A stretch of 64,000 nt of DNA from Desarmillaria ectypa. Its lineage: Eukaryota; Basidiomycota; Agaricomycetes; Agaricales; Physalacriaceae. Below the pieces are notes generated by a model. That model did not search any database and had not been told where the DNA came from. It saw only the letters and a program-made list of their open reading frames with translations. The position numbers and the translations under genes are program-made. Shown in pieces: positions 1 through 11,267 of the stretch (positions within the stretch are counted from its first letter, which is position 1; each line of letters starts with the position of its first letter). The stretch covers positions 992,001 to 1,056,000 of the forward strand of contig JAUDYN010000005.1 in assembly GCA_030407005.1 (NCBI GenBank), written 5' to 3'.

Positions 1-66
1 GGTTGGTGGACAATGTATGGAGGGGTGGGCAAGCCCATGGAAATCAACCAATGAAAAGTGGAAGGC

Positions 67-120
67 CAATGCTTCAGATGCGATGAAAAGGGTCACCTGG
101 CAAAGGATTGCCCTAGAAGA
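67..120 (+). pseudogene. Gag CCHC zinc knuckle of the Gypsy element
   Basis: Positions 70-111 encode a CX2CX4HX4C zinc knuckle (CFRCDEKGHLAKDC), the nucleic-acid-binding motif at the end of retrotransposon Gag, which packages element RNA. It is followed by basic residues. The reading frame does not continue openly into the protease, so this is a remnant. Confidence 0.85.
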
Positions 121-1599
121 AAAGAGTTCAGGGATGTTAGGTCAGTAGGGCCCACTAATAAAGTGGTGCCACCTATGACCAAAATTGAGGAGACAAAAGA
201 TTAGGTCGACAAGAGTTTGATTCCCCTTGCTTGACCATGTCTCCTAGTGGTGAGTCCTCAGCTTCTGCAGGTCAGACTAATTATCATAAACACAGACATT
301 TACATACTCTGCTTAAATATACAACTTTGTCACAGTTGTCAAAGCCAAAGAACACCAAAGAATCAAACATAAACAGGTATGTCACACTCCTGAAAGAAAC
401 TGACACCATAATCTATAGTGAATCCTGAGCCCCTGACAAGGTGCAGAATTTGCTAGGTGGTGTTAGCACTGCCACAAAGTCCACTGAGTCTACTTTGATA
501 GGCTCACCAGATATGTGGATAAAATTGCAGACAGGGGCAAGTAGGCAAGACATCCTTGGACCTCTCAGAAGTCCAAACACCTCAGCACTCCTGCTTAGGA
601 AGCTAAGTCCATCAACCTCACCAGGGTTGGTGGGGGGAACAAGCACCTACCAAGGCCAGAGCCAAGGCCACATGCTATCTGGTCTAGTTGGGAGAAACCA
701 GATAGCAGAACTGACCATAATGATGGTATTTATATTTGCACCTGGTACCATCTCCAAGTACTCTGCCAGAATGGGTAGTAGTGGAACCTCAGACACATCA
801 AGATAAGTCCAGCATCCTTCTGATGTCATTTGAGTTCTGAAAGCAACTTAAGCCAAAGAACAGAAGGAAGCTGCTAGCACTCAGGTGGTAAAAAGGGGGC
901 ATCCAAAACAGGATCTGAAAGTTTGGCTGAGTCTGGCAAGACCTCAGTCTAGCTCCATCAAGGAAAGTGCTAACCAGGGATATGGTAGCAAGCCCCCTGA
1001 CTCAGAGGAGAAGGTATCAGTTGAGCTGCTGGTACCAGCAGATCCTGACTCCAACAATGTGGAATGAATGCCAACTTTGCTAGTTGACATCCCTAAAGAT
1101 TGGAGTGCAACTGCCTATTGCCCATCACTGGTAGTACTCACAACAGCCATAGGACAGGAACCTGCTAGTGCCCAGGTGGTAAAGAGGGGGCACTTTAACA
1201 GAAAAACCACTGTTGTTGAAGTACTCAATGAAGAGGATGACATGGCTTTCCTACAATGGGAAGCAAAACAGTCCAAAGCCAGAACCCTGACACCCAAAAT
1301 CCTGCCTAACAAGGGGGTACCAATTCCCAAAATCCCACTGGTCACAGGGGTACCTGATCATGTGTGGTATAAGCCATTTGGAGTTGATTGGACTCTACAT
1401 GCTATTCATGCCACCAAGAACTTGGCAGTCTCCAAGGCTGTTCTCTCCACTTGGGTTTATCCCAAATGACTTGAAGAGATTACTGATGAGCTCATCCAGA
1501 GCTTAAACAATGAAGAGAGTTCAGCACATGAACAACTCTACAAACTTCATGAACTGATTCGGTATACCTGAGGTACCAAAAGTTCCAGATAGGACTTCT

Positions 1600-2042
1600 T
1601 AGTGGATATCCAACTTGCTCCCTGTACTAGGAAGAAAACATTAACAACCCATGCATTGTTGGATAGTGGATGCACTGGCAGCTCTATCAACTGAACCTAT
1701 GTCTAACAACACCAGTTGGACACTAGAAAAGCTGCTGCTCCAATACCCATCTACAATGCTGACAGAACCCATAATAAAGCAGGAGACATAACCAAATTCA
1801 TGGAACTCTGCATGACCATTGGAGACCACATTAAACAAATCAACCTTGCAGTCACTGACTTGGGTTCCAAAACTGTATACTTGGGTCATGACTGGCTTAA
1901 ACACCATAACCCATTGGTCAACTGGAAAGCAGGATCAATGACATTTAGATGGTGTCATTGTATCAAGAATCATTTCACCCTTCCTGATGTGGTGATGTGC
2001 TTGGTAACAGCGAGTGACAAAAGAATTAGAGAATGGCAATGA
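1600..2042 (+). pseudogene. Aspartic protease remnant of the Gypsy element
   Basis: The active-site motif of a retroviral-type aspartic protease is visible at about 1653-1690 (ALLDSGCTGSSIN, with Asp-Ser-Gly at 1662-1670). After a frame change, the open stretch 1716-2042 contains LGHDWLKHHNP, the typical distal part of this protease in Tf2-like basidiomycete elements, where the protease frees the Gag and Pol proteins. Stops and frame changes upstream show that it is inactive. Similarity to the element breaks off near 2042. Confidence 0.8.
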
Positions 2043-3310
2043 ACACCAATCACACTAAACCTCTTACTACTCTACACTTAATGACCAATATTAAATTCAG
2101 GCAGTTTCGAGTATGATGGAAGCACTCTGCAGACTTCAATAATCAAGTACAATTGTCTTAAAGATGTTTTATTCGTTACCAGTGAGTTATACAAAGTACT
2201 ACTCATACTAGTGGGGTGGGTAAGACACAATTGGATAAGAGTGACTTGGTTTGAGCTACTGTGCTCATTCTGACTGAAACTGCTTCAGACTGGTGGTGCT
2301 CTTGGCCCTATACTGCTTCCTACAAGTGATAAACACTTGACCAGTCGCACTCTTGGCTGACTAGTGGCACTCTTGGCTAACTAGTGGCGCTCTTGGCCTA
2401 AGAATAAACTATAACTCCAAGAACTTTGCTTGAACTAACTTCAAAACACTCCAGATTTTTGCAGGACACAACAGTGACTCTAATGGACTTCAATTCAATG
2501 CAATTCTATGGGTGACTTAACGACTATTAATCACTTCATCAAGGTTAAGCACAAAAGCCTTTAATTGGGGACACCAGTTACTACCAGTGAGGGCTCAACT
2601 GCGGGGATGGCTTGCCTGCTTTGCATGAGCACCCATCCCACTACTTATATACTACTGAGGCAGAACTATAAATATCATCTGGGTATAGGGTATATTGGTA
2701 AGGATTTCTTGGCTAGTCACAAATAATGGTGAGTAATCACACAATAGTTGGTCTAGTCTGTTTTCTTTTCAAATATTTGGTCTAGAGACTCCATAATTGG
2801 TCTTTCCACGCTCTTGGCACAACTACATGCCCTAGTAACATGGTTATATGAATATCCGGATATTGGTACCTGTAACAGCTATCCGATTATGATCGAGGGT
2901 GCAGTCTGGCTCCACTAGTATCGATCATAAGAGATCTATATTGAAATAGTCGGATCTGGGCTCAAGGTTAATCCATTCCTAATTTATTTCTAAGTCCTGT
3001 TTCAAGATTGCCATGTGACTAGTTATCCTGACTTAGGCGTTTATGCCCAGTCTAGGCTGCTAGTGACAGAACTTGACGAGATCTGTGTACTCTGCTCCTG
3101 GTTTTTGTGTGCTAGTAGCATCCTTTGTTTGCTAGTGGCTGTATTTCACTTAGTCCTGCTAGCATTCGAGTTACTAGTCTGGCCGGCTGGTAGATTTAAC
3201 CCACTAATGGTGTTGCATCTAAGTCCTGGCTCTACCAGTTGCTTACTGCTTTTAACTATCAGCTCAAAGCCTCAGCTATAGTCCTCTATGTATCACTAGT
3301 ATAGGATAGA
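2043..3310 (+). other. Unidentified insert inside the Gypsy element, between protease and RT
   Basis: In intact elements of this type the protease runs into RT through a short acidic spacer. Here about 1.2 kb of unrelated sequence intervenes. It has no convincing coding frame, is rich in the hexamer ACTAGT/CTAGTG, and carries a tandem repeat of three 20-bp units at 2341-2400. The acidic spacer resumes near 3345. Clear terminal repeats or a target-site duplication were not found by eye, so its class (solo LTR, non-autonomous element or rearranged filler) is open. Confidence 0.55.
2341..2400 (+). repeat. Three tandem 20-bp units
   Basis: Three consecutive 20-bp copies have the form CTAGTGGCACTCTTGGCTAA with a few substitutions between copies. 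A more diverged fourth copy lies just upstream, around 2290-2310. They sit inside the insert that splits the Gypsy element. Confidence 0.85.
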
Positions 3311-3344
3311 TGTGCAATAGTATTGTTACAAAATCGCAAAATCT

Positions 3345-4960
3345 AGGTGTGAATGCGTAGACAGCATATCAGCAGATGATGAAGACAGGTGGGATGAAGA
3401 ACTAGAGGAAGGAGAAACTATCCTTGCCATAAACATGCAAGAAGAAATCATACTTTGAGCAGTACACCATGCAAATAAATTGGTGGCAGCCACAAATGCA
3501 GAAAAACCCAAAAAGACTTTTGAGGAGCTTGTGCCTCCTCAGTATCAAAGCTTTAGAGACTTGTTCTCTAAAGAAAGCTTTGATGAATTACCTGACCAAA
3601 AACCTTGGGATCATGCAATCAAGCTAACTCCTAATGCCAAATCCACGTTAGACTGCAAGATTTATCTGCTCAATCAAAATGAGCAAGAGCAACTCAATAA
3701 ATTCCTTGATGAGATCTCAATTTAGGACAAAACTGCCCCTCTAAATCCCCCTTCATCTCTTCTTTCTTCTTCATCAAGAAAAAGGATGGCTCATTACATC
3801 CTGTTCAGGATTACTGCAAACTCAATGAAATGACAATCAAAAATCGTTATCCCCTGCCATTGATATCCAAACTCATTGATAAATTATGAGGAGTGAAATA
3901 CTTCTCCAAACTAGACATTCAATAGGGATATAACAATGTATGAATTTGAGAAGGAGATGAAGAAAAAGCCACATTTAGAACTAACTAAGGTCTCTTCGAG
4001 CCAATGGTCATGTTCTTTGGTCTTACCAACTCTCTGGCAACTTTTCAATGGATGATGAATGATATCTTCAAAGATCTCATTGCTGGAGAAAAAGTAACCA
4101 TCTATCTCGACAACATTCTCATATTCATGAAATTGTTGACTGAACATCGCATCATTGTTCAACAAGTTCTCCAATGTCTACAAGAAAACAAGTTATTTCT
4201 CAAAGCAGAGAAATGTGAGTTTGAGGTACTCAAAACCAAATACCTTGGAGTCATCATCAGTGAAAATATGATTCACATGGACCCTATCAAGGTCACCAGA
4301 ATTGCAGAGTGGCCCACTCCCATAAAGAAGAAGGAGCTCCAATCCTTCCTAGGATTTACCAACTTTTACAGAAAATTCATTCACAATTACTCCAAAATCA
4401 TATGACCCCTCACCCAGCTAACCAGAAAAGTAGACTGGACTTGGGGACCAGACCAGAAACAAGCATTTTCACAACTGAAGAAGTTGATGATCACAAACAT
4501 CATCCTAACTATTCCCTCCGATGATGGGAAATTCCAAGTAGATGTTGATTCCAGCAATGGGGCTATTGGAGCCATACTAAGCCAAGAACAGAATGGCAAA
4601 TGGAGACTGGTCATCTTCATGTCCAAAGCATTAATGGTCATGAAACACAATCATAAAATCTATGACAAAGAATTGCTGGCCATTATGCTAGCCTTAGAGG
4701 AATAGCATCACTATCTCATGGGTACTAAAGAGACCATTGAAATTTGGACAGATCACCAAAATCTCCAATACTTCTGGAAACCCCAGAAGTTGAACCAATG
4801 ACAAGCTCGATGGGTCACCAAGCTGGCTGAATACCATTTTACCCTTCAGCATAAAGCTGGAATTGCCAACAAAAAAGCTGACTTACTCAGTCAATGAGAT
4901 GATCATGACTAAGGAAAAGAGGATAATCAAGACATAGTAGTTCTCACTCCCAAACATTTC
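3345..4960 (+). pseudogene. Reverse transcriptase and RNase H of the Gypsy element
   Basis: An acidic spacer leads into RT (LPDQKPWDHAI, then [12 protein letters not shown], then MFFGLTNSLATFQ, then FLGFTNFYRKFI). RNase H follows at about 4530-4890 (DSSNGAIGAILSQE, IWTDHQNLQYF, KKADLLSQ). RT copies element RNA into DNA and RNase H removes the template. The catalytic tetrapeptide at 4103-4114 reads YLDN instead of YLDD, so the second metal-binding Asp is lost. Several TGA or TAG stops interrupt the frame, for example near 3887, 3923 and 3946. The enzyme is certainly inactive. Confidence 0.92.
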
Positions 4961-4984
4961 TGGACACTAATACTGCCCACCACC

Positions 4985-6235
4985 AAAGAATGAATAATGC
5001 ATATAAGAGATGCAATCAGACAGAAGGAACAGTGGGACCAGGAAATTGAAAAATCCCTTAACCATGAATATGGAATCACCAAGGAGGATGAGTTATTATG
5101 GTACAATGGACATGTCTATATTCCTTGAAATGCACATCTACATGGAGAAATCATGGCACAATTCCTTGACTATATTACTGCTGGACATCCAGGTATCACA
5201 AAAACCAAGGAACTCATTCTACAGGAATATTAGTGGCCAAAGATGAAAAAAGACATTGAATCCTATATCAAGGGGTGTGAAACATGCTAAAGGATGAAGA
5301 ATGACACACATGTGAAAGCTGCCCCTCTCCATCCCAATACAATCCCAGATACCCCCTGGACCCATATCTCAGTCAATATGGTTACCAGTCTTCCAGAATC
5401 AGAAGGCTATGATGCCTTACTCATCATTGTGGATCATTTTTCCAAAAACATACTCCTCATACCATGTCATGAAGAGCTATTGGCAGAAGGATGGGCCCTT
5501 ATGCTCCGAAATCATGTCTACACCAAACATGGAATGCTCCAAGTGGTCATCTCAGATTGAGGACCTCAATTCATGTTGGCTTTCATGAAGGAACTCTACC
5601 AAATGCTGAACATCATGCAAAATGCACCCACCACATATTATCCACAGACCAACAGATAGACAGAATGAGTCAACCAGGAGGTTGAAAAATACCTTCAAAT
5701 CTTCATCAATTACTGTCAGACTGACTGGGTCATATGGTTATCACTCACCGAGTTTGCCCACAACAATCAAGTTCATTCAGCAACTGGCAAAAGTCCCTTT
5801 ATGACCCTATATGGATGAAACCCCTGACTCATCCCTGAGTCAATCCAAAAAACCAGTTTCGCAAACCCTGCAGCAGTAATGTTTACAGATACTATGGTTA
5901 AAGTCCACAAGGAAGTCCATGATGCACTGGAAAAAGTGGCAATGCAAATGAAGGCATAATATGACAAATGAAAACAGATATCCAGAGAATATCAAGTCAG
6001 CGACAAGGTTTGGCTTTATACCACCAACCTTCATCTTCCACAACCAAAGAAAAAACTGGATGACAAATGAATGGGACCATTTGAAGTTGTTGAGAAATTC
6101 AGAATGGCAGCATACAAGCTAAAGTTGCCACCCCACTGAAAGATATGCCCCCAATTTAATGAGAAATTGTTGACTCCATATATTGCATCTTTATTCTCAA
6201 ACCAAGAACAACTACTACCCTCTTCTCCAGACCTC
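4985..6235 (+). pseudogene. Integrase of the Gypsy element
   Basis: An HHCC zinc-binding region is visible at about 5180-5300 (GHPGITKTKELI ... KGCETC). The DDE-type core follows, starting at PDTPWTHISVNMVT near 5350 and running through the region that normally holds DRGPQF and HPQTDGQTE; here those segments contain stops. The C-terminal part (DKVWLYTTNLHLPQPKKKLD) reaches about 6060. Integrase inserts the element cDNA into the chromosome. The frame is broken many times. Confidence 0.88.
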
Positions 6236-6253
6236 ATCGATGGTCAAGAGGAA

Positions 6254-6445
6254 TATGAAATTGAAGAAGTCTTAGACTCTTGCACTCATTGAGTATGCAC
6301 CAAAAGAGGACAACCATCCAAGGAAGTCACAGACTATCTTGTAAAGTGGAAAGGATGGACAAGAGAATATAACTCTTGGGTTCAAGAAACAGAAATGACA
6401 AATGCCATGGAAATAATCACAGAATACAAAGCTAACATTAACCAA
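6254..6445 (+). pseudogene. Integrase C-terminal chromodomain
   Basis: The translation begins YEIEEVLDS and continues, after a TGA stop, to DYLVKWKGWTREYNSWV. This is the aromatic-cage layout of a chromodomain (Tyr/Phe near the start, Trp-x-x-Trp, Asn-Ser-Trp). Chromodomains at the end of integrase mark chromoviruses and are thought to direct insertion to heterochromatin carrying histone H3 lysine 9 methylation. The stop lies where the family usually has Arg codons. Confidence 0.85.
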
Positions 6446-6687
6446 GCCTTATACCATCCAAAAATCGCAACCAAGGACAAAATAGTGGACCATAAATACT
6501 TCAAAAATAGTGATATCACATATCTTGCTCAATGCAAGGATGGATATAAAAAATGGATCATAAACCCAGACAAGAATGTATAGAAGCAACTGATCAATCA
6601 ATACTGGATCAGTCAAGTAAAATCGCAACTCAAAACCTCTGAAGAAGAACCTTAGCAGTCAGGATGACTACTTTAACAAGGGGATAA

Positions 6688-7009
6688 TGTTACAATTTTT
6701 CTATTATCTTATCTTATCCAGTCATATCCATGACACAGTACATATTATCTCACTCAGCATTGATGCATTCACTAACAACCATCCCAGTTCTGCATGGTTG
6801 TCACCCCCATTTGTCTCTATTGGATCACAATCATCCAGCTTTCTCAAGGTTTCCTCATGCAAACCTTACTGTTTCATCTATTAATAATGCTGTAACTTCA
6901 GTATATAAGTAGAGTAGTTTTCACACTTGTACTCTACCTTTTGACTAAATTACAATCATATACCTTCTACTCCACTACACTAAAGACCGAGCCCAACTCT
7001 CACTAAACA
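6688..7009 (+). repeat. 3' LTR of the Gypsy element
   Basis: The LTR begins TGTTACA directly after a purine-rich tract (AACAAGGGGATAA) and probably ends in CACTAAACA, giving TG...CA ends and about 322 bp. A TATA-like stretch (AGTATATAAGTAG) lies near 6900. The 3' boundary is inferred from the TG...CA rule, since no second copy of the LTR is in the window. Confidence 0.7.
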
Positions 7010-9016
7010 GGTGATTGTCTGAATGTGAGACAGTCCAGAGAGAAGCCTATGTCCCAAGTCACATGCTAGACAGGGCCATAACAATAGGAAAGGGTGATCT
7101 AGAAAAAGCTTCAGACATTGAAGAATGCAGAAATGTGGGAGCTTTTCAAGCCTCCTAATGATGCTAATTTTGTTGGATCCAAGTGAGTCTTCCATGCTAA
7201 GAAAGATACTGCTAGAAATATTATATGCTACAAGGCTCATCTAGTTGCTCAGGGATTCTCACAAGTATCAGGTGTTGACTACTTTAATATCTTTGCTTTA
7301 GTAGCCAAGCTCGCTTCAATCTACACTGTCCTTATAATGTCCGCCATTCATAATCTAGAGCTTTATCAGATTAATATCAAGAGTGTATATCTCAATAGTG
7401 AACTTACTAAAGAAGAAAGCATTTTCATAAAGCAATCTTCAGGCTTCCATGTGTCAGGATTGAAATCTCTTGTCTGCCATCTCTTAAAGATGTTGTATAG
7501 CTTGAAGCAGTCAGGTTAATATTAGTATCAAAAGCTCATTGAGATTCTCATCTAAAAGATAGGACTAAAATACTGTGATATTGATTAGACAGTTTTTTTT
7601 TCCAGTGTAATAGAGAGAAGTTAATCATTATATTGGTTCATATTGATGACTGTACAATTGCAGCTTCATTACTTGCTCTAGTTCATGAATTCAAGTAGAA
7701 AATATTCTTTTACATTGAGATTACTGATCTTGGTAAGCTGCATTGGCTATTAGACACTGAAGTTAAGAGAAATTATGAAGAACACACCATCCACCTCTCA
7801 CAGTGATCATATGTTATCTCTATTCTCCAGAGATACAACTTTGATAAGCTGAGACCTCTGTCAACTCTCATGGATCCAAGTGTCCATCTCTCTATCTTCC
7901 AGTCTCTCTCAATAATAGTAGAAATTGCCCAGATACATCATATTCCCTACCATGAGACAGTCAGCTCTCTAATGTGAGTATCTTAAGGTCCTCAGCCTGA
8001 TATTGCATTTGCTATACAGAGTGTCTCCTGATTCATGAAAAATCCAGGCCAGCAGCATTAGGCAGCTGTAAAACACATTTATCAGTACCTAAATAATACA
8101 CAGAATCTGTGGTTGACATTAAGAAGGATGAGGGATGAGAACAACAGTGTTCAGGGCTACACTGATGCTAATAGTAGCATGACCAAGGATAGGCACACTA
8201 TCTCAAGATATGCTTTTTTTGCTTGGTGGCAGTGCAATCTTATAGTCATCAAAGAAATAAGAAATTGTTTCACTTTCTACCACTAAGAGTGAATATGTGA
8301 TAGTGACTCATGCATCAAAGAAGGCTCTTTGGCTTTGCTCTCTAATCTCACAGCTATTTGCATCCATCACCAAGCCTACAACCTTGTTTTTGGATAATCA
8401 ATCAGCCATTGCACTGAGCAAAAACTACTAGTATCACATGAGGATCAAGCACATTGATGTTTGATTCTATTTTATTCACTGGATCATTGAAAACAGCTCT
8501 ATCCACCTCATCTATTGTCACACAGATGAAATAGTCACTGACACTCTTACTAAGGCTCTACTATCTGCCAAAGTCAAGCACTTCATATCAGAACTCAGCC
8601 TCTCAATGGCTTGAGAGGAGAGTGTTGAAATCCAAGCTCTTGAGAGTGTCTTGCATGCTGTTATCTCATCTTCTTGCTCATTATTGTGATGATCCACTTC
8701 TTGGACACTGCAACTCTCAGTTTATTTCTGTGTTTTAATCAGTACTTACTTTTTCCTTGCTTTCTTAGACTTTACAGTAGTATATATACCTCATATTTTA
8801 TATCTATCACCTCAGCTTATTGCTCTATACTGATAGAGAACACTGAGATAAGTTATTCTATATTTCTTATATTTATCACCTTACTTACATCTCATAGCAT
8901 AGCATGTATTCTTACAGGTAATATCACAGCTTATTACTTTATACTAACAGAGAAGACTGAGCATAGCACATATTCCTATAGCAAGTCTTAATTTTAATCA
9001 CCTACTCTAACTAACA
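7010..9016 (+). mobile_element. 5'-truncated, decayed Ty1/Copia element
   Basis: Only the distal part of a Copia-class element remains. RT begins near 7110 (AEMWELFKPP, then YKAHLVAQGFSQV at about 7230, then LYQINIKSVYLNSELT at about 7360) and includes an IHIDDCTIA catalytic segment near 7640. RNase H follows to about 8610 (LFLDNQSAIALS, KHIDV, TDTLTKAL). Gag, protease and integrase are absent; the left end abuts the Gypsy LTR. Many stops, mostly TGA or TAG at expected Arg or Trp, break the frame. A purine tract (GAGAGGAGAG) and a 3' LTR close it. Confidence 0.9.
8623..9016 (+). repeat. 3' LTR of the Copia element
   Basis: It starts TGTTGAAATC directly after the purine-rich tract and probably ends CTAACA, giving inverted TGTT...AACA ends and about 394 bp. 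It is AT-rich and contains repeated GAGAA(C/G)ACTGAG-like blocks at about 8827-8846 and 8950-8965. The right boundary is inferred; ARG5,6-like sequence begins immediately after it. Confidence 0.65.
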
Positions 9017-9023
9017 CTATGTG

Positions 9024-11100
9024 TAGATGCCAAAGTATTACAAGTTGTTCAACATGTTTTTCTGAAAGAGAATCTTAAATTAGTCTCAGCTCTTGAAGCT
9101 CTAAGCACTTACACATAGTCTATTATCTTGGGCATTTTCACAGCAGACTTTTTTAACAGGGAGAAATATGGGCTTATAAGAAAGATCACAAAAGTTGATA
9201 AGAGGCTGATAGAGGCTTCTATCAGAGTGGGTGCACTGCCAATCCTTACCAGTCTTGCTGAGTCACCAGATAGCCAAATTCTCAATATCAATGCAGACAT
9301 AGCTGCCAGAGAACTAGCAAAGAAAGTAGAACCTATGAAAATCATATTTTTGAATGACAAGGGTGGCCTGTTCCATAGTATTATAAAAGAGAAACTCTCA
9401 GTGATTAACTTGAATGAAGTTCATAGTAATATGCTTGCCAGTCATTCACTGCTGTAAAAGTATATAAAATTCAATTTTATTAATATACAAACTATGTTTG
9501 TGACTATACTCATAAGAAAGTATGTGTAAAGATAACCTGGAAGCCAGAAAGCCCCCATCAGTAAGAGTTAGCCATGATGGGTCTAAACTCTAGGTGACAG
9601 GACTAGCAACTCAATAATTAGTTTTGAAGGAAACCAAAAGTCCAGAACTAGTGGTGCACATGTCCCCAGTTGGAACTGGTATTCCAGCAGTAATGGCCAT
9701 TTGATAGCATCAGTCTGAAAACTGAGACAAGTAGAATATGTATGATCCTCCATACCTGGTAAACTTCCAAGGCTTAGAGACTAATGGATTGGCACACCAG
9801 GCATGTGAGAAATACTATCTGTCCAACCAGAAAGCTTTACCCCAGGACCAGAAAGGGCTTGAAACCATACTAGTGCACCAGGTTGTGGCAGATGAGTATT
9901 GTTATAACTATTGCAGTGGGAGGCTTGCTGAGTAGAGAATACTAAATTGTTAGCTACTAGAGCTCGAGACAAGCTTCTTAAATACAGTATGTATCTAGAA
10001 CATTCTACTAAAGTACCTAATTATATCTCAGTATCATGCCAAATTGATGGTACTGAAGGTTTGGGAATCTTCCAGCATATGCTTAAAGTTGCAGATCCCA
10101 ACAAGTATGATCAGAATTACCTGGTAGCTGGGATATGAGCACATACCTGCCTGGTTTGCATCAGCAAGGGTAACGATAGTACCTGGAATGATTGGAAATG
10201 TAGATAAAGGTAGAATAGTATAAATACCAGCTTGTAGCAGCAGGACAGCTGGTTGCTGGCCCCCAGAATGCTACCAAGTGAATAGTACAGGTTTTATTGG
10301 CCAAGAGGTTTGAGTCACAGACTCACCTGGAATAGAATTAAGTGACCTGGTCACTTTGTGTGTGCAAGAACAGTTCAGAAAGTTACAGACAGAAAGCCTG
10401 AGACACAGACCAGAATCCATGTAGTACCAGTAAAACTGCAACCAGGCAGCCTGTCAGTGACAGATTGTGTTCAGTAACACAGAAAGTAGCAACTTGTGTC
10501 GTTTCAAGTATATTCAATAATACAAATATTCAATTGCTACCCAGAACCTAGTATCTACAGTACAAGCTTTTGACCAGGTATAACTTACCCCCTTTGAACC
10601 ACAATTGTTGAGTGTGTTAGTGTGTAATGTTATAGCATTTCACACTTCTAGTACGGTCACCACCTTTCAGTAGTTTCTTCGTTTTTCCAGAACATGCAAT
10701 TTATTCTGTACCAGGAATACAAGACATTGATGAAGGAGCCTTGGGTCAAGTACAGAATCAAGCACAAGCTTCGTGAATTCAAGGAACTCCTTGACCATCT
10801 TCCATGCTCGTCATCTGTAGCTGTCATATCAGCCTCCTCGAGTCAACGCAGGCAGATCTCCTGCTGGTACTCGTTCATTCTCCACCTCTGCTAGATGCAT
10901 GGTGCCCGGATCGGCTCGTGAATATGGGACTGCTGCCCCTTCTGCTCCAGTCACGATGGATATCAAGCGCCTAGGACTGATCAGTGCTCACGGATTTACT
11001 GGACAAACGTTGACCAACCTTCTGTCACAGCATCCTTATTTGAACCTCACACATGTCTCTTCGCGTTAATTGCCGGATATCCCTTGAAACTGCATACTTA
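9024..11100 (+). pseudogene. Broken ARG5,6 copy (acetylglutamate kinase / acetylglutamyl-phosphate reductase)
   Basis: In fungi ARG5,6 encodes a mitochondrial precursor that is cleaved into acetylglutamate kinase and N-acetyl-gamma-glutamyl-phosphate reductase, steps two and three of arginine synthesis. Positions 9024-9418 encode the kinase segment (KVDKRLIEASIRVGALPIL, then NADIAARELAKKVEPMK, then INLNE). After an oversized intron (9419-10714) the kinase resumes (EYKTLMKEPWVKY ... LREFKELLDHLP). The sequence then jumps, with an internal loss, to the linker and the reductase N-terminus (GFTGQTLTNLLSQHP, LNLTHVSSR). A frameshift follows (AGYPLKLHT) and similarity ends near 11,100. The mitochondrial leader is also missing. 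A TAG stop lies near 9118. The gene cannot be functional; an intact copy should exist elsewhere if the organism makes arginine. Confidence 0.85.
9419..10714 (+). other. Swollen intron (about 1.3 kb) in the ARG5,6 relic
   Basis: Joining GAA at 9416-9418 to GAA at 10715 rebuilds the conserved run INLNE-EYKTLM in frame, and the segment starts GT and ends CCAG, so it is an old intron. Other introns in this window are about 37-65 bp, so about 1.24 kb has been added. The added DNA has no recognisable coding sequence; short open frames at 9738-9935 and 9947-10138 resemble nothing known to me. It is CG-poor like the adjacent transposons. Confidence 0.65.
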
Positions 11101-11267
11101 ACATTGGAAATCTAAGAAATTAGGGTGGTTTCTCACCATTGTGATGATGCATGTGTTATTCAACCATGTTGTATTGCTTGTCTGTGTACGTAGCTACGAG
11201 TACAAAAGTCTGAACTATGAAAGGTAGACTACGCTGATGAGAAGACATAAGCGAATAATGAATTCGA

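Larger units (their letters stand above)
1..7009 (+). mobile_element. Decayed Ty3/Gypsy chromovirus, left end beyond the window
   Basis: This is a retrotransposon of the Ty3/Gypsy class, chromodomain-bearing (chromovirus) lineage, read on the + strand. In order it shows a gag CCHC zinc knuckle, an aspartic protease, reverse transcriptase, RNase H, an integrase zinc-binding domain and core, a C-terminal chromodomain, a purine-rich tract and a 3' LTR. The 5' LTR and most of gag lie outside the window. Every domain carries in-frame stops or frame shifts, so no intact polyprotein remains. A segment of about 1.2 kb between protease and RT (2043-3310) matches no part of the element and looks like a later insertion. 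CG dinucleotides are scarce and many stops are TGA where the family has Arg, which suggests methylation-linked decay. The class is certain; the subfamily name is not. Confidence 0.93.
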
